From Alphaproteobacteria bacterium (GTDB taxonomy: Bacteria > Pseudomonadota > Alphaproteobacteria > Sphingomonadales > Sphingomonadaceae), in the NCBI GenBank assembly GCA_005883305.1, contig VBAC01000001.1, forward strand, positions 2,294,001 through 2,358,000: 64,000 nucleotides of DNA. The letters are read 5' to 3'. Below are positions 44,010 through 54,980 of this stretch, piece by piece. Every line of letters begins with the position of its first letter. Within the stretch, counting starts at the first letter, position 1. The translations under genes and the position numbers were made by a program. The notes below the pieces were generated by a model. It had not been told where the DNA came from, did not search any database, and saw nothing but the letters and a program-made list of their open reading frames with translations.

Positions 44010-45526
44010 GCGAAGCGACTGCCCGCCCAGACGACGATATCGCAGCGCTCGCCAAGGGGGGGCGGACCAACTTTTTCGGCTTCCTTCTGCGGCTCGCGGC
44101 GCGCATCCCGTTCCTGTTCATCGCCGGGCGCCTCTACGGGCCTGAGCTGCTCGGGCGCTTCGCTTATGCGGTGATCGTCGCCGAGCTTGCGGCGCAGCTC
44201 GCCACGCTCGGGCTGAAGCGCGGCCTCGCCCAGCAGCTGTCGACCACCGACCAGCCCCATGCCTGCGTCGTCGCCGACGGGCTGCTCGCCGCCTTCATCG
44301 CCTCGGCCATCGCCAGCGTGATCCTGATGCTCTTTCCCCAGGCGATGTTCCCCGCCGGCGACATCAGGGGCGCGGAGTGGCTGCTGCCCCTGGTCATCTT
44401 CGGCATCGCCGGCGCCGACGTGGCGCTCGCCGCATTGGCCTACCGCCATGACGTCGCCTCGACCGTCCACGTCCGCGCCCTCGTCGAGCCCTGGGTGATC
44501 AGCATCGCCGCCGGCGTGCTTCACTACACCCTCTTCTGGCGCGACGGCCTGATCCTCTCCTACGCAGTCTCGGTCGTCGCCGGGCTCGGCGCCGCCTTGT
44601 GGCGGCTGTTCCGAAGCTACGGGGTCGCTTACGGCTGGAAGCCGAACCCCGCGGCGGTCAACGCGGTCGCCCGGCGCAACATCCCGCTCGCCGCTGCGGA
44701 CGCGATCGAATGGGGCTCGCGCCGGCTCGACATCGCCATCCTCGGCCTGTTCGTCGCCCCTTATTATGTCGGCCTCTATTATGTGGCGCAGCAGGTCGCC
44801 TCGATGCCGCAAAAGCTGAAGACCAGCTTCGATCCCATCCTAGCGCCGGTCATCACCCAGAAGCTGGCCGAGGGGGACAAGCCGGCGGTGGCCCGCCAGG
44901 TGCGCCAGGTGGGCTTCTGGATCATCGCCGCGCAGGCGGCGATCGCGCTCGCGCTCGGAATACCGGGCGAGGCGGTGATGGGCCTGGTCGGCCCGCAATT
45001 CGTCGGCGGTACGGCCGCGCTCGGCTTCCTGCTCGCCGCCGAGGTCATCGCCGCGACCGCCGCCGTATCGGAGGCCGCGCTCGTCTACGTCGCCCGGCAC
45101 CGCAATTTGATGATCTCGGCGCTGATGATCGGCGCCCAGGCCGTGCTGACGGTGTCGATCATCCTTGCCATGCGCGCGCTCCACTGGTCCGAGGCCTATC
45201 AGACGGCCGGGGCCGCGCTCGCTCTGGCGCTTGCGCTCGGCTTGGCCTCGGTCCTCAAGGCACGGCTGCTCTGCCGGCTGCTCGGCGCGCCGGTCCAGGG
45301 CTGGCGCTGGTCGCTGATCTGGGCTGCGGCGGCGGCGACCGTGGTCGGCTTCGTCGCCATCCAGCTGCCGGAATGGATGGAGCTCGGCCTCGGCGCTCCG
45401 GCGATCCTCTTCGCCTTCGGGCTGGTCGTCTGGTACCGCGGCTTCACCCAGGAGGACCGCGCCCTGTTCCGCAAGCAGGGGCCGGAGGAGCCCAGCCTGC
45501 CGACGAGGGACCTGCCGACGCCCTAG
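44006..45526 (+). CDS. Polysaccharide biosynthesis flippase (Wzx/MATE-like)
   Basis: 506 residues from a TTG overlapping the polA stop. About 12-14 membrane helices; family features include [33 protein letters not shown] at the N-terminus (in pieces) and [18 protein letters not shown]. It resembles Wzx-type lipid-linked oligosaccharide flippases; the cargo is unknown and no glycosyltransferase is adjacent. The end overlaps the convergent purH stop at a shared CTAG. Confidence 0.85.
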   Translation: MSEATARPDDDIAALAKGGRTNFFGFLLRLAARIPFLFIAGRLYGPELLGRFAYAVIVAELAAQLATLGLKRGLAQQLSTTDQPHACVVADGLLAAFIASAIASVILMLFPQAMFPAGDIRGAEWLLPLVIFGIAGADVALAALAYRHDVASTVHVRALVEPWVISIAAGVLHYTLFWRDGLILSYAVSVVAGLGAALWRLFRSYGVAYGWKPNPAAVNAVARRNIPLAAADAIEWGSRRLDIAILGLFVAPYYVGLYYVAQQVASMPQKLKTSFDPILAPVITQKLAEGDKPAVARQVRQVGFWIIAAQAAIALALGIPGEAVMGLVGPQFVGGTAALGFLLAAEVIAATAAVSEAALVYVARHRNLMISALMIGAQAVLTVSIILAMRALHWSEAYQTAGAALALALALGLASVLKARLLCRLLGAPVQGWRWSLIWAAAAATVVGFVAIQLPEWMELGLGAPAILFAFGLVVWYRGFTQEDRALFRKQGPEEPSLPTRDLPTP

Positions 45527-47112
45527 TGGCGGAAGTGCCGCATTCCCGTGAAAACCATCGCCAATCCCGCTTCGTCGGCGGCGGCGATCACCTCCTCGTC
45601 CCTGATCGAGCCCCCGGGCTGGATCACCGCCGTCGCCCCCGCCTCGACCGCCGCGAGCAGACCGTCGGCGAAAGGGAAGAAGGCGTCCGAGGCCACCGCC
45701 GAGCCGATCGTGCGAGGCTCGCCCCAGCCGGCCTTCTCGGCGGCGTCTTTCGCCTTCCACGCGGCGATTCGCGCGGATTCGAGGCGGTTCATCTGCCCCG
45801 CGCCGATCCCCGCCGTCGCCCCGTCCTTGGCGTAGACGATCGCGTTCGACTTGACGTGCTTCGCGACGGTCCAGGCGAACAGGCAGTCGGCCAGCTCGCG
45901 CTCGGTCGGCGCGCGTCTGGTCACCACCTTGAGGTCCGAGGCCTGGACGCGGCTATTGTCGCGCGACTGGACCAGCCAGCCGCCGGTGATCGAGCGCACC
46001 GCAAGCCCGCCGCGCGCCGGATCCGGCAGCGCGCCGGTCAGCAGCAGACGGAGATTCTTCTTCGCCGCGAATACCGCTCTCGCCGCTTCGTCCGCATCAG
46101 GGGCGACGACGACCTCGGTGAAGATCGCCGCGATCGCTTCGGCCGTCTGACCGTCGAGCGGGCGGTTGACCGCGATGATCCCGCCAAAGGCCGAGACCGT
46201 GTCGCAGGCGAAGGCGGCGGCATAGGCCTCGGCGAGCGTGCCCGCGGTCGCCACGCCGCAGGGATTGGCGTGCTTGACGATGACGCAGGTCGGATCGGCG
46301 TCGCGAAATTCGGAGACCAGCTCGAGCGCCGCGTCCGCGTCGGCCAGATTGTTGAAGCTGAGCGCCTTGCCCTGGACCTGCTCGGCCTGCCCGATGCCCT
46401 GGCTGTGCGGCCCGGCAGGCGCGTAAAAGGCGGCTTTCTGGTGCGGGTTCTCGCCGTAGCGTAGTTCATCGCCGCGCTCGAGGATCAGCGGCAGGGTCTC
46501 GGGGAAGAGCTGCCCCTGGTCGGCGAAGCCGAACCAGCTGGCGATCATCGAATCATACGTGGCAGTGGCGGAAAAAGCCTTTGCGGCTAGGCGCTTGCGA
46601 AGTTCGAGCGACGTCTTGCCGCCGTTCTGGTCGAGCGCGGCGATCAGCGCGCCATAATCGGCGGGATCGGTGACGATCGCCACATATTCATGATTCTTCG
46701 CCGCCGAGCGGACCATCGAGGGGCCGCCAATATCGATATTCTCGATGATCTCGGCCCGCTCCGCGCCCCTCATCACCGTCTGAAGGAACGGGTAGAGATT
46801 GACCACGACGAGATCGATCGCGCCGATGCCGTGCGCGGCCATCGCCGCTGCATGCTCGGGATCGTCGCGGACGGCGAGCAGGCCGCCATGGACCATCGGG
46901 TGGAGCGTCTTGACCCGTCCGTCCATCATCTCTGGAAAGCCGGTGAGATCGGAAACGTCGCGAACCACCAGCCCGGCGTCGCGGAGCGCCTTCGCCGTCC
47001 CGCCGGTGGAGATCAGCTCGACGCCGTGGCGCGCCAGCGCCTGGCCCAACTCCCCGAGCCCCGCTTTGTCCGACACGGACAGCAAGGCGCGCGCGATCTT
47101 CACGTCCGACAT
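45523..47112 (-). CDS. purH: Bifunctional AICAR transformylase / IMP cyclohydrolase
   Basis: 529 residues. N-terminal MGS-like cyclohydrolase (1-200): [42 protein letters not shown]. The C-terminal transformylase has [40 protein letters not shown], and the closing [38 protein letters not shown] in parts. Catalyses the last two steps of purine synthesis. It follows the heparinase-like gene on the same strand. Confidence 0.97.
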   Translation of the reverse strand: MSDVKIARALLSVSDKAGLGELGQALARHGVELISTGGTAKALRDAGLVVRDVSDLTGFPEMMDGRVKTLHPMVHGGLLAVRDDPEHAAAMAAHGIGAIDLVVVNLYPFLQTVMRGAERAEIIENIDIGGPSMVRSAAKNHEYVAIVTDPADYGALIAALDQNGGKTSLELRKRLAAKAFSATATYDSMIASWFGFADQGQLFPETLPLILERGDELRYGENPHQKAAFYAPAGPHSQGIGQAEQVQGKALSFNNLADADAALELVSEFRDADPTCVIVKHANPCGVATAGTLAEAYAAAFACDTVSAFGGIIAVNRPLDGQTAEAIAAIFTEVVVAPDADEAARAVFAAKKNLRLLLTGALPDPARGGLAVRSITGGWLVQSRDNSRVQASDLKVVTRRAPTERELADCLFAWTVAKHVKSNAIVYAKDGATAGIGAGQMNRLESARIAAWKAKDAAEKAGWGEPRTIGSAVASDAFFPFADGLLAAVEAGATAVIQPGGSIRDEEVIAAADEAGLAMVFTGMRHFRH

Positions 47113-47135
47113 CTCGATCCTTCAACCCGTTCGTT

Positions 47136-48875
47136 TCAGGAGGCCCGCTTGAGCTCCCAGGAGATGGTCATGCCTTCGGCCGGCGATTCCCCGGTGATCA
47201 CCAGCTGGAGGGTCGCGTGCGGGCGCGCCACGCCGTCGATCCACAAGCTGTCCTCGGCCTGGAGCTGGCCGCCGCGGCAGCGGAACTGCCAGACGCCGCC
47301 CTTCAGCCTCAGCAGCGCGCCCTGGCCGTCGGCGGTGGAGGTAACCTCGATCGCCGGCGCGAGATGGAATCTCACCGCGAAGGGGATCGGCCCCGAATGG
47401 CGGCGGCGGCGGGCGGCGAACAGCCGGTCCTCGCCGCTGAGGTGCCGACCGTCGCTGGAGAGGTTGAGCCGGCGCTCGTGGATCAGGCCGTAGCGGCGCA
47501 CATAACCGTCATGGCTCGCCTCGATCCGGGCGAGGCCGCCGGTCTCGTCGCGCACGAGCTCGACCTCGCCGACACCCTTGCCCAGCGAGCCGTCGTCGTG
47601 GATCGCCGTCGAGTTGCGGTCGCCGAGAGTCAGCGTCGAATGGGCCGCGGTGGTGCGCAGCGCATGAACCAGGCCCGGCGGCAGCGCGCCGTGGGATTCG
47701 CCGGCGCCGCCGCAATTGACGATCAGCCGGTCCCCCCCGTCGCTGAGCTCGAAGGCCAGGGTCGAGGCGCAGGCGCCCTTGAGCGCGCGCGGCGGCGGCG
47801 GGGGCGCTGCGTCGAGCACCAGCACCGTCGTCCTGGCCTGGACGCGCTGATAGCCCCAGCCGCGGGCCTGCCGCAGCGGCGCGGCGTCCATTCCCGCACC
47901 CTCCGCCGCGGCGATCACTCGCCGCCGGCTGGCCATATGGCCGCTCTGCCAGCTCGACAGCGCTTCGTCGCCCAGAGTCACCGAAAGCAGCGCGCCGACC
48001 GCCGCGACCAGGGCTTCGGTCAGCCATTCGGGCGTGTCGCGCCGGGCGGCGGCATAGGCGGCACGGAGCTGGCTCAATATCTCCACCGCGGCGAGCTGCT
48101 CGGTCGGCGAGCGGCTTACGAGACCGCCATCGTCGTGGAACGCGGCACCGATCGCTCGGGCGAGCCCCGCCTCGCCGGTCTTCAGGCGCCCGGGGCCGCC
48201 CTGCACGACGAGCGCCGCGGCGATCACCCCGCTCCAGGCGGCGATCCGCGCCAGGCCCGGCGGTCCCTTGTCGGCACTGCGCTCGAGGTGCCGAGCGCCG
48301 CGGGCGAGCGTGTAGAGAAGGCTCGATCGGTAGACGAGGTCGGAGCTCGAGAGGATGTAGGGCGCATAGGCGGTCCAGAAGAGGACGCGGCGCCCCCACA
48401 AATCGGCGCGCCAGGCCGGTTCGCTGATCTGCTCGGCGAAGGCGGCCAGCCACTTGCGCGCGATCCCTTCGGCGATCTTGGCGCCGCGCTCCCGGGTCGC
48501 CGCGGCGGAAAGATCGCGCAACCAGGCGAAGCTGTGCAGATAGGCGGTGAAATCCTCGGGCAGGCCGATCGTCGCGAAATCGAGCTCGGCGATCGGCACC
48601 TCGGTGCCGTTGTGCGAGAAGCGCCCGGCAAGCAGCGCCTCGCCCGCCGCCTTGTCGCCGGCGATCGGGTCTTTGGGCACCGCGATCAGCTTCAGCGGCA
48701 CTCGGCCCCGCAGGCGCATCTTGTGCAGCGGAGTCCGCCAGGCGAGGCGGTGGAGGCGGTGGTTGAGCCGCTCGAACAGCGAGAGGCCGCGGTCGTCGCC
48801 GACCCGGATCAGCCTCTTGCCCGGTTCGATCTCCCCTGCGCCCGTATCGCTCTCCACCCGCGCGTGGCGGCTCAC
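47136..48875 (-). CDS. Heparinase II/III family protein
   Basis: 579 residues. An N-terminal alpha-toroid (about 80-330, with [22 protein letters not shown] and [22 protein letters not shown]) and a C-terminal heparinase II/III-like beta-sandwich (about 340-560), including [25 protein letters not shown] and [14 protein letters not shown]. Alginate/heparin lyases of this type use Tyr/His in the toroid. There is no signal peptide, so the substrate in the cytoplasm is unclear. Position between rpe and purH is typical for sphingomonads. The start overlaps the rpe stop (48872-48875). Confidence 0.88.
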   Translation of the reverse strand: MSRHARVESDTGAGEIEPGKRLIRVGDDRGLSLFERLNHRLHRLAWRTPLHKMRLRGRVPLKLIAVPKDPIAGDKAAGEALLAGRFSHNGTEVPIAELDFATIGLPEDFTAYLHSFAWLRDLSAAATRERGAKIAEGIARKWLAAFAEQISEPAWRADLWGRRVLFWTAYAPYILSSSDLVYRSSLLYTLARGARHLERSADKGPPGLARIAAWSGVIAAALVVQGGPGRLKTGEAGLARAIGAAFHDDGGLVSRSPTEQLAAVEILSQLRAAYAAARRDTPEWLTEALVAAVGALLSVTLGDEALSSWQSGHMASRRRVIAAAEGAGMDAAPLRQARGWGYQRVQARTTVLVLDAAPPPPPRALKGACASTLAFELSDGGDRLIVNCGGAGESHGALPPGLVHALRTTAAHSTLTLGDRNSTAIHDDGSLGKGVGEVELVRDETGGLARIEASHDGYVRRYGLIHERRLNLSSDGRHLSGEDRLFAARRRRHSGPIPFAVRFHLAPAIEVTSTADGQGALLRLKGGVWQFRCRGGQLQAEDSLWIDGVARPHATLQLVITGESPAEGMTISWELKRAS

Positions 48876-49531
48876 CCTCTCAAACTCCTGATATTGTCCG
48901 CATAGGCTTGCGGACCGCCGCGGAACGTCGCCGTCCCCGCGACCAGCACGTCGGCTCCGGCGTCGATCGCGCGCCGCGCGTTGGACTGGTCGATACCGCC
49001 GTCGACCTCGAGGTCTATCGCCCGGCCGCTCGCGTCGATCCGCTTGCGGATCGCTTCGATCTTCTTCAGCTGGCTGTCGATGAAGCTCTGCCCGCCGAAG
49101 CCCGGATTGACGCTCATCACCAGCACGAGATCGACCTCGTCGAGCACGTAATCGAGCGCCTTGGCCGGAGTCGCCGGATTGAGCGAGACTCCGGCGCGCT
49201 TGCCCAGCGCCTTGATCTTCTGGACCGTTCGATGGAGGTGCGGTCCCGCCTCCGGATGAACGGTGATGATGTCCGCCCCGGCCTCGGCGAAGGCCTCGAT
49301 GAAGGGGTCGACCGGCGAGATCATCAGGTGGACGTCGAGCGGCTTTTGCGTGTGCGGCCTCAGAGCCTTCACCACCGCCGGCCCGATCGTCAGGTTCGGC
49401 ACGAAATGGCCGTCCATCACGTCGACATGGATCCAGTCGGCCCCGGCCGAGTCGATCGCGCGCACCTCCTCGCCCAGCCGCGCGAAATCGGCGGAGAGGA
49501 TCGAAGGGGAGATGCGAACCGGCTGCTGCAC
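48872..49531 (-). CDS. rpe: Ribulose-phosphate 3-epimerase
   Basis: 219 residues from the GTG at 49531 (preceded by ctgagaga). TIM barrel with [52 protein letters not shown] and EVDGGID, i.e. the catalytic Asp pair and metal ligands. A TTG at 49567 would add 12 residues ([11 protein letters not shown]) that are not in the family. Interconverts Ru5P and Xu5P in the pentose phosphate and Calvin pathways. Confidence 0.95.
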   Translation of the reverse strand: MQQPVRISPSILSADFARLGEEVRAIDSAGADWIHVDVMDGHFVPNLTIGPAVVKALRPHTQKPLDVHLMISPVDPFIEAFAEAGADIITVHPEAGPHLHRTVQKIKALGKRAGVSLNPATPAKALDYVLDEVDLVLVMSVNPGFGGQSFIDSQLKKIEAIRKRIDASGRAIDLEVDGGIDQSNARRAIDAGADVLVAGTATFRGGPQAYADNIRSLRG

Positions 49532-49581
49532 TTCTCTCAGCCTAAATGGCCCCGAGTCGCGGGGCAAGGAAAGCGGCCGAC

Positions 49582-50796
49582 TTATCCCCCTTTATTTCGT
49601 GAGAATCGCGCGATGTAGAAGCTGTCCGCCCCGCCCTCGGCCTCGTAGAGACCCGGCAGAAGCCGCTGCTCCTCCTCGATCGCATAATCCGGCCGGGTGT
49701 CGAGGAAGTCGGCGGCGACCCGCTCGCCCTCCTCGCGCTCCAGCGAGCAGACCGAATAGACGAGGGCGCCGCCGGGCTTGAGCCAGCCGGCGACGCGTCC
49801 CAGCATCGCCTTCTGGGCCTCGGCCAGCTCGGCGATCGCCCGGGGGCGGACGCGGTGGATGACGTCGGGATGGCGGCGGAAGATGCCGGTCGCCGAGCAG
49901 GGCGCGTCGAGCAGGATCGCGTCGACTTGCGCGGGCGGCGACCAGCTCATCACATCAGCCGCGACGACCCGCGCCGAAAGACCGGTGCGGGCCAGATTCT
50001 CCGAAAGTCGCGCCAGACGACTTTCCGAGATGTCGACCGCGGTCACGTCCCAGCCGGCCGCGGCGAGCTGCATCGTCTTGCCGCCGGGCGCGGCGCACAG
50101 GTCGAGCACGCTGCGGCCGCCGCCTTCGCCGAGAAGCCGCGCGGGCATGGCGGCGGAGATGTCCTGGACCCACCACGCACCCTCGCCGAACGCGATCGCC
50201 GTTCCGCGCGGAAGGCGGAGGTGACCCGGCATCAGGCTGACGCCTTCCAGCTCTTCGGGAATATCGCCGAACAGATCGATCGGCGGCGGCTCAGCCATCA
50301 GCCGCGCCGCGGCCGCGACGACCGGATCACCCCAGGATTCGCGCCAGCGCGTCGCGAGCTGCTCCGGCAGCGTCGGCACTTCGGGAAGCGTCGGCTTCGT
50401 CCGCATCACGCCGCTGAACACCCCGTGGACCAGCTTGCGCGGCCCGCCGTCGACCAAAGGCAGCACCGTGGAGATGGCGGCGTGCGGCGGCGTGCCCAGC
50501 GCAAGCGCCTGTACGAGGGCGATCCTGAGGGCGAAGCGCGCCTTGGCGTCGTCGGGCAGGCGCTTGTGCGTGGCGGCGTCGATCAGGGCGTCGAGATCCG
50601 GCAGCCGGCGCAGAGTCTCGGCGACGATGGCATGGGCGAAGGCGCGGTCGTCGGTGCGCTCCAGGTCCCGCGTTGCGCTGTCCATCGCCGATTCCAGCGG
50701 CAGGCCCTTGCGCAGCACGGCGTCCAGCAGACGCAAGGCGGCCCGGCGCGCGGGCGTGCCGGGCGGATCGGGAGGCGTCGTCTGAACCCTGCTCAT
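49582..50796 (-). CDS. RsmB/NOP-family RNA (cytosine-5) methyltransferase
   Basis: 404 residues. An N-terminal NusB-like helical domain (1-140), then the Rossmann methyltransferase: [15 protein letters not shown] (SAM site), [29 protein letters not shown] (catalytic TC/PC loop), and [13 protein letters not shown] with the second Cys. Both family Cys are present. Likely target 16S rRNA C967 by analogy. ATG 50796 is preferred to 50841. It is divergent from the SDHAF4-like gene and precedes rpe by 50 bases. Confidence 0.92.
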   Translation of the reverse strand: MSRVQTTPPDPPGTPARRAALRLLDAVLRKGLPLESAMDSATRDLERTDDRAFAHAIVAETLRRLPDLDALIDAATHKRLPDDAKARFALRIALVQALALGTPPHAAISTVLPLVDGGPRKLVHGVFSGVMRTKPTLPEVPTLPEQLATRWRESWGDPVVAAAARLMAEPPPIDLFGDIPEELEGVSLMPGHLRLPRGTAIAFGEGAWWVQDISAAMPARLLGEGGGRSVLDLCAAPGGKTMQLAAAGWDVTAVDISESRLARLSENLARTGLSARVVAADVMSWSPPAQVDAILLDAPCSATGIFRRHPDVIHRVRPRAIAELAEAQKAMLGRVAGWLKPGGALVYSVCSLEREEGERVAADFLDTRPDYAIEEEQRLLPGLYEAEGGADSFYIARFSRNKGG

Positions 50797-50864
50797 CGAA
50801 TTTCGCGCCTCTCCGTCGCCGGGATGTGGTAGCGGACCCAAGTCAATTCAAACGGAAATCCGCA

Positions 50865-51032
50865 ATGGCAGAGCGCCCGCCCCACCTCAAACCGCCGGCC
50901 TATCTCTCCAAGAGCCCGCCACTGCCCGATCCCGCCGAGGTTAAGGAAGAGGCGGAGAGCGGCGGGCCGAAGGGGCTGGAGCCGACCCGTTACGGCGACT
51001 GGGAGAACAGGGGGATCGCATGGGACTTCTAG
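50865..51032 (+). CDS. DUF1674 / SDHAF4-like protein (succinate dehydrogenase assembly)
   Basis: 55 residues: MAERPPHLKPPAYL, a short acidic linker, then the family signature GGPKGLEPTRYGDWENRGIAWDF split at the Gly pair. In eukaryotes and yeast, SDHAF4/Sdh8 binds flavinated SdhA. No sdh gene is in the window. A longer open frame from 50673 overlaps the methyltransferase antisense and is rejected. Confidence 0.92.
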   Translation: MAERPPHLKPPAYLSKSPPLPDPAEVKEEAESGGPKGLEPTRYGDWENRGIAWDF

Positions 51033-51390
51033 GAGGCGTTACGGCTTCGGCGGGACAGTCGGCGGATCGAACCAGCTCGGCTGGGCGCCCAGCAGGGCCG
51101 CCGTCGCCGAACGCCTCGTTGGCGATGCGATGTGTAACCGTGGTGAAGTCGCAAACCGATCCGACTTCCGGATACCGGTCCGCGCCGCCGCCCATATGAA
51201 TGAAAAAGACCTTGAGGGCGCGGCCGTCGCGGGTGGCAATCTCCACGCCCCGCAGCACCATCAGCATCCCGGATCCGATAGTGGGCATGGGATTGTAGCG
51301 CACGACCCGCGCTACCCGGAATTCATGTTCGCCCGCCGGCGCCCATGTTGGCTGCGCCGCCACGTGCAAAGCTAGAAACATCGGCAGCAT
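50941..51390 (-). CDS. Exported hypothetical protein, 3' end doubtful (possible frameshift)
   Basis: 149 residues as read. It starts MLPMFLALHVAAQPTWAPAG (signal peptide), then a compact beta-rich domain: EHEFRVARVVRYNPMPTIGSGMLMVLRGVEIATRDGRA, VFFIHMGGGADRYPEVG, HRIANEAFGDGG in pieces. After that the frame becomes a low-complexity Arg/Ser/Pro stretch lying antisense to the SDHAF4 gene by 92 bases. A neighbouring minus frame instead gives AALLGAQPSWFDPPTVPPKP and stops at 51039, just outside that gene. A one-base shift near 51110 would make this the natural end. No known family. Confidence 0.55.
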   Translation of the reverse strand: MLPMFLALHVAAQPTWAPAGEHEFRVARVVRYNPMPTIGSGMLMVLRGVEIATRDGRALKVFFIHMGGGADRYPEVGSVCDFTTVTHRIANEAFGDGGPAGRPAELVRSADCPAEAVTPPRSPMRSPCSPSRRNGSAPAPSARRSPPLP

Positions 51391-51393
51391 CGT

Positions 51394-52374
51394 TCAGACG
51401 CCCTCGCTCCTCAGCGGCCGCGCCAGCAGCCGCTCGACCGCTTCGTCGACCGACACCTCCTCCTTCAGGAGCGCGGCGACCGCCGCGACGATCGGCATGT
51501 CGATCCCGAGCGCGTCGGCGACCCGCTCCAGTACCGGGGCGGTCGAGGCACCTTCCGCAACGGTCCGACGGTCCGCGAGCAGATCGGCCGGGCGGCGGCC
51601 TTCGCCTATGCCCTTGCCGAGGCTGAAATTGCGCGAGCTGGTCGAGGAGCAGGTGAGCACGAGATCGCCCAAGCCGGCGAGCCCCGCCAGCGTTTCGGCA
51701 CGCGCGCCCTTGGCGAGGCCGAAGCGGGTCATTTCGGCGAAGCCGCGTGAGATCAGGGCCGCGCGGGCGTTCTGCCCGAGGCCTTTGCCCTCGACCACGC
51801 CGCAGGCGATCGCCAGCACATTCTTGACCGCGCCGCCGATCTCGGCCCCGGCGACGTCGTCCGAGAGATAGGGACGGAAGGCGGGTCGGGCGATCCGCGC
51901 GATCAACTCCTCCCCGAGTGCCTCGTCTTCGGCCGCCAGAGTCACGGCCGTGGGCAGCCCCGCCGCGACCTCGTGCGCGAAGGTCGGCCCGGAAAGCACG
52001 GCGATCGGAGAACGCGGCTGCGCTTCGCTCGCGACCTCGTGCATGAGAAGGCCGGTCGAATCCTCGATCCCCTTGGCGCAAAGGACGAGCGGCTTGCCGG
52101 CAGCATCCATGCCGCCGAGCACCGATCGCAAATGCTGCGCCGGCGCCACGACCAGGAAAGCGTCGCACGCCTCGAGCGCCACGAGATCGCCGGTGGCGCG
52201 GATCGTCGGCCCAAGCGGCACGCCTTTGAGAAACGTCTCGTTTTCATGCCTTGCGCTGATCGATTCGACCACTTCCGCTTCGCGCGCCCAGAGCAAGACC
52301 TCCTCGCCTCCGGCCGCCGCGACCTGCGCCAGCGCCGTTCCCCAGGCGCCGCCGCCGAGGATTCCAAGCCTCAC
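51394..52374 (-). CDS. gpsA: Glycerol-3-phosphate dehydrogenase [NAD(P)+]
   Basis: 326 residues from a GTG overlapping the tsaD stop (GTGA). NAD(P) loop [13 protein letters not shown], active-site segment [20 protein letters not shown], and the catalytic Lys in [12 protein letters not shown] with [12 protein letters not shown] as the family signature. Makes sn-glycerol-3-phosphate for phospholipids. The open frame continues upstream to 53100 antisense-free inside tsaD but is not coding. Confidence 0.96.
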   Translation of the reverse strand: MRLGILGGGAWGTALAQVAAAGGEEVLLWAREAEVVESISARHENETFLKGVPLGPTIRATGDLVALEACDAFLVVAPAQHLRSVLGGMDAAGKPLVLCAKGIEDSTGLLMHEVASEAQPRSPIAVLSGPTFAHEVAAGLPTAVTLAAEDEALGEELIARIARPAFRPYLSDDVAGAEIGGAVKNVLAIACGVVEGKGLGQNARAALISRGFAEMTRFGLAKGARAETLAGLAGLGDLVLTCSSTSSRNFSLGKGIGEGRRPADLLADRRTVAEGASTAPVLERVADALGIDMPIVAAVAALLKEEVSVDEAVERLLARPLRSEGV

Positions 52375-53405
52375 GCCTTGACCCCCGCGCCGCGCGCCTT
52401 CTCGGCCTCCGGATCGAGCGGCCAGCGCGCGCGGGCGGGCGCGTCGAGCCCGTCGACCAAACCGGCGTCGAAGCGCAGCGCACCAGCCCAGGCAATCATC
52501 GCCGCATTGTCGGTGCACAGCCACAGCGGCGGCGCGACGAAAGGCAGACCATGGGCCGTCGCGAGATCGGCGAGTGCGGTGCGCACCGCCTGGTTCGCAG
52601 CAACGCCGCCGGCGACGACCAAAGCCGTCGCCCCGCCCGCCCGCTCGAGCGCCCGCGCCGTTCGGTCGACGAGGCAGTCCACCACCGCCTGCTGGAACGA
52701 GGCGGCGATATCGTCGGCCGCGTAAAGCTCTGCATCGCGCGCTCGAAGCACCGCGCTCTTCAGGCCGGCGAAGGAGAAATGGGGTTCGCCCGATCCGGCC
52801 AGCGGCCGCGGCAGCGGTACGGCGGCGGGATTGCCCCGCGCCGCCGCCTGCTCGACCGCCGGCCCGCCCGGAAAGCCGAGGCCGAGCAGCTTCGCGCTCT
52901 TGTCGAACGCCTCGCCGGCGGCATCGTCGATCGTCGTCGCCAGACGGCGATAGCGCCCGATCCCTTCGACGAACAGCAATTGGCAATGGCCGCCCGAGAC
53001 GAGCAGCAGCAGATAGGGGAATTGAAGATCGGGCTCGCTCAGCATCGGCGACAATGCGTGCCCCTCGAGATGATTGACCGCGACCAGCGGCTTTCGGCAA
53101 GCCAGCGCGAGCCCCTTGGCCGTCAGAAGGCCGACCATCACGCCGCCGATCAGGCCCGGCCCCGCAGTCGCGGCGATCGCATCGACCTCGGCGAGATCGA
53201 TCTTCGCTTCCGCAAGCACCTCCTCGATCAGGCGTGGCAGGATCTCGACATGGGCGCGCGCGGCGATCTCCGGCACGACCCCGCCGAACGGCCGGTGCGC
53301 CGCTTCCTGCCCGGCGAGGCGGTGGGCGAGGATGCGCCGGTCGGAGGCGACCAGCGCCGCCGCCGTCTCGTCGCAGCTCGATTCGATGCCGAGGATCAGG
53401 CTCAT
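52371..53405 (-). CDS. tsaD: tRNA N6-adenosine threonylcarbamoyltransferase
   Basis: 344 residues. ASKHA fold: [15 protein letters not shown], the metal ligands in [10 protein letters not shown] (H-x3-H), [13 protein letters not shown] and FAGLKSAVL, ending with [13 protein letters not shown]. Essential subunit of the t6A tRNA modification complex with TsaB, TsaC and TsaE. ATG 53405 is chosen over an in-frame start at 53681, which is antisense to hemC. It is divergent from hemC across 45 bases. Confidence 0.96.
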   Translation of the reverse strand: MSLILGIESSCDETAAALVASDRRILAHRLAGQEAAHRPFGGVVPEIAARAHVEILPRLIEEVLAEAKIDLAEVDAIAATAGPGLIGGVMVGLLTAKGLALACRKPLVAVNHLEGHALSPMLSEPDLQFPYLLLLVSGGHCQLLFVEGIGRYRRLATTIDDAAGEAFDKSAKLLGLGFPGGPAVEQAAARGNPAAVPLPRPLAGSGEPHFSFAGLKSAVLRARDAELYAADDIAASFQQAVVDCLVDRTARALERAGGATALVVAGGVAANQAVRTALADLATAHGLPFVAPPLWLCTDNAAMIAWAGALRFDAGLVDGLDAPARARWPLDPEAEKARGAGVKA

Positions 53406-53450
53406 CGCGGCCTTCCCTGCCACCTTGAACGCGTCTAGCACAAGCGCGCC

Positions 53451-54308
53451 ATGGCCAGCCCCCTTCGCATCGGCACCCGCGGCTCGCCGCTCGCCCTCGT
53501 CCAGGCGCGCCTCGTCGCCGATGCTTTGGCTGCCCAAGGCTTCGACAGCGAGATCGTCCCGATCACCACCTCGGGCGACATCATCCAGGACCGCCCGCTC
53601 GCCGAAGTGGGCGGAAAGGCCTTGTGGACCAAGGAGCTCGACGCCTGCCTCGCCGACGGGCGGACCGACCTTTCCGTCCATTCTATGAAGGACGTGGAGA
53701 CGCTTCGCCCCGCCATCTTCGCCATCGCCGCGATGCTGGAGCGCGCCGACACGAGCGACCGGCTGATCGGCGCCGAAAGCATCGAAGCGCTGCCGCGGGG
53801 CGCGCTAGTCGGCACCTCCTCGCCCCGCCGGGCGGCGCAGTTGCTCGCGCGGCGGAGCGACCTTAGGGTCGCGCCCATCCGCGGCAACGTCCAGACGCGC
53901 CTCGCCAAGATAGAGCGCGGCGAGTTCGACGCGACCCTGCTCGCCGCGGCGGGCCTCGCGCGTCTCGGCCTCGACCTCGGCGCGCCGCTCGACCTGCTGC
54001 CCGCGCCCGCGCAAGGCGCGATCGGGATCGAAATCCTCGCCGAGCGCGGCGACTTGCGCGACTTGCTCGCGGCCATCGATCATCGGCCGACGCACGAGGC
54101 GGTCACGGCGGAACGCGCCTTTCTCGCCGCGCTTGGCGGCGACTGCCATTCGGCGGTGGCGGCGCTTGCCTCCGATGTCCTGGTGCGTGCCGAACTTCTG
54201 AGCGCGGACGGGCGCGAGGTCAGCGCGGGTGAGGGCGAGCCGGAGGCGCTGGCGCGGCGGCTGCTCGCCGAAGCGAGCCCGGCGTTGCGGGCGATGTTCC
54301 ACCCGTGA
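53451..54308 (+). CDS. hemC: Hydroxymethylbilane synthase (porphobilinogen deaminase)
   Basis: 285 residues. [20 protein letters not shown] at the N-terminus, [25 protein letters not shown] in parts, [20 protein letters not shown] and [28 protein letters not shown] in parts. The dipyrromethane cofactor Cys is in [11 protein letters not shown]; the more usual context is GGCxVP, so this is a mild variant. Tetrapyrrole pathway, followed at once by hemD. Confidence 0.96.
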   Translation: MASPLRIGTRGSPLALVQARLVADALAAQGFDSEIVPITTSGDIIQDRPLAEVGGKALWTKELDACLADGRTDLSVHSMKDVETLRPAIFAIAAMLERADTSDRLIGAESIEALPRGALVGTSSPRRAAQLLARRSDLRVAPIRGNVQTRLAKIERGEFDATLLAAAGLARLGLDLGAPLDLLPAPAQGAIGIEILAERGDLRDLLAAIDHRPTHEAVTAERAFLAALGGDCHSAVAALASDVLVRAELLSADGREVSAGEGEPEALARRLLAEASPALRAMFHP

Positions 54309-54973
54309 AGGTTCTGATCCTCCGCCCGCAGCCCGGCGCCGGCGAGACCGCGGCGCGGGCCGGGGCGATGGGGCTCGATCCGGTCGTCGCTCCGCTGTTC
54401 ACGATTCGGCCGATCGCCTGGACGCCGCCCGCTCCCGCCGGCTTCGGCGCGGTCCTGCTGACGAGCGCCAATGCGGCGCGGCTGGCCGGCGGCGGCATGA
54501 CGCCGTTCCTTTCGCTCCCCTGCTATGCGGTCGGCGAGCGCACCGCCGCCGCCGCGCGCGAGGCCGGGTTCCGCGACATCCGCACCGGCCCCGGAGACGG
54601 CGAGGCGCTGTCGCGCATGATCGCCGCCGAGGGCTCAGGCCCCGCCTTCCATCCCTGCGGGCGGGAGCATCGCGCGTTCGACAACGTCCTTTCGCTCCCT
54701 GTTTATGCCGCCGACGCGGCCGAACACCTGCCCGACCCGGCGGCCTCGGCGATTGCTCAGGGCGCGATCGCTCTGCTCCATTCGCCGCGCGCCGCCGCCC
54801 TCTTCGCCCAGCTCGCCGGTCCGTTGCGCTCAGCGGTCCAGGTCGTCGCGATCAGCCCGGCGGCGGCCGAAGCCGCAGGTGCGGGGTGGCGCTCCCGCCG
54901 GGTGGCCGAATCCCCCCGCGATCATGCCTTGCTGGAGCTTGCCGCCAAGCTGTGTCAGGATGCCGCCATATGA
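54305..54973 (+). CDS. hemD: Uroporphyrinogen-III synthase
   Basis: 222 residues from a GTG overlapping the hemC stop. Family features are weak, as usual for HemD: VLILRPQPGAGETAARAGAMG, VLLTSANAARL, YAVGERTAAAAREAGF and LLHSPRAAALFAQL. Position after hemC makes the call secure. Closes and inverts ring D of hydroxymethylbilane. Confidence 0.9.
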   Translation: MKVLILRPQPGAGETAARAGAMGLDPVVAPLFTIRPIAWTPPAPAGFGAVLLTSANAARLAGGGMTPFLSLPCYAVGERTAAAAREAGFRDIRTGPGDGEALSRMIAAEGSGPAFHPCGREHRAFDNVLSLPVYAADAAEHLPDPAASAIAQGAIALLHSPRAAALFAQLAGPLRSAVQVVAISPAAAEAAGAGWRSRRVAESPRDHALLELAAKLCQDAAI

Positions 54974-54980
54974 GGTGCGT

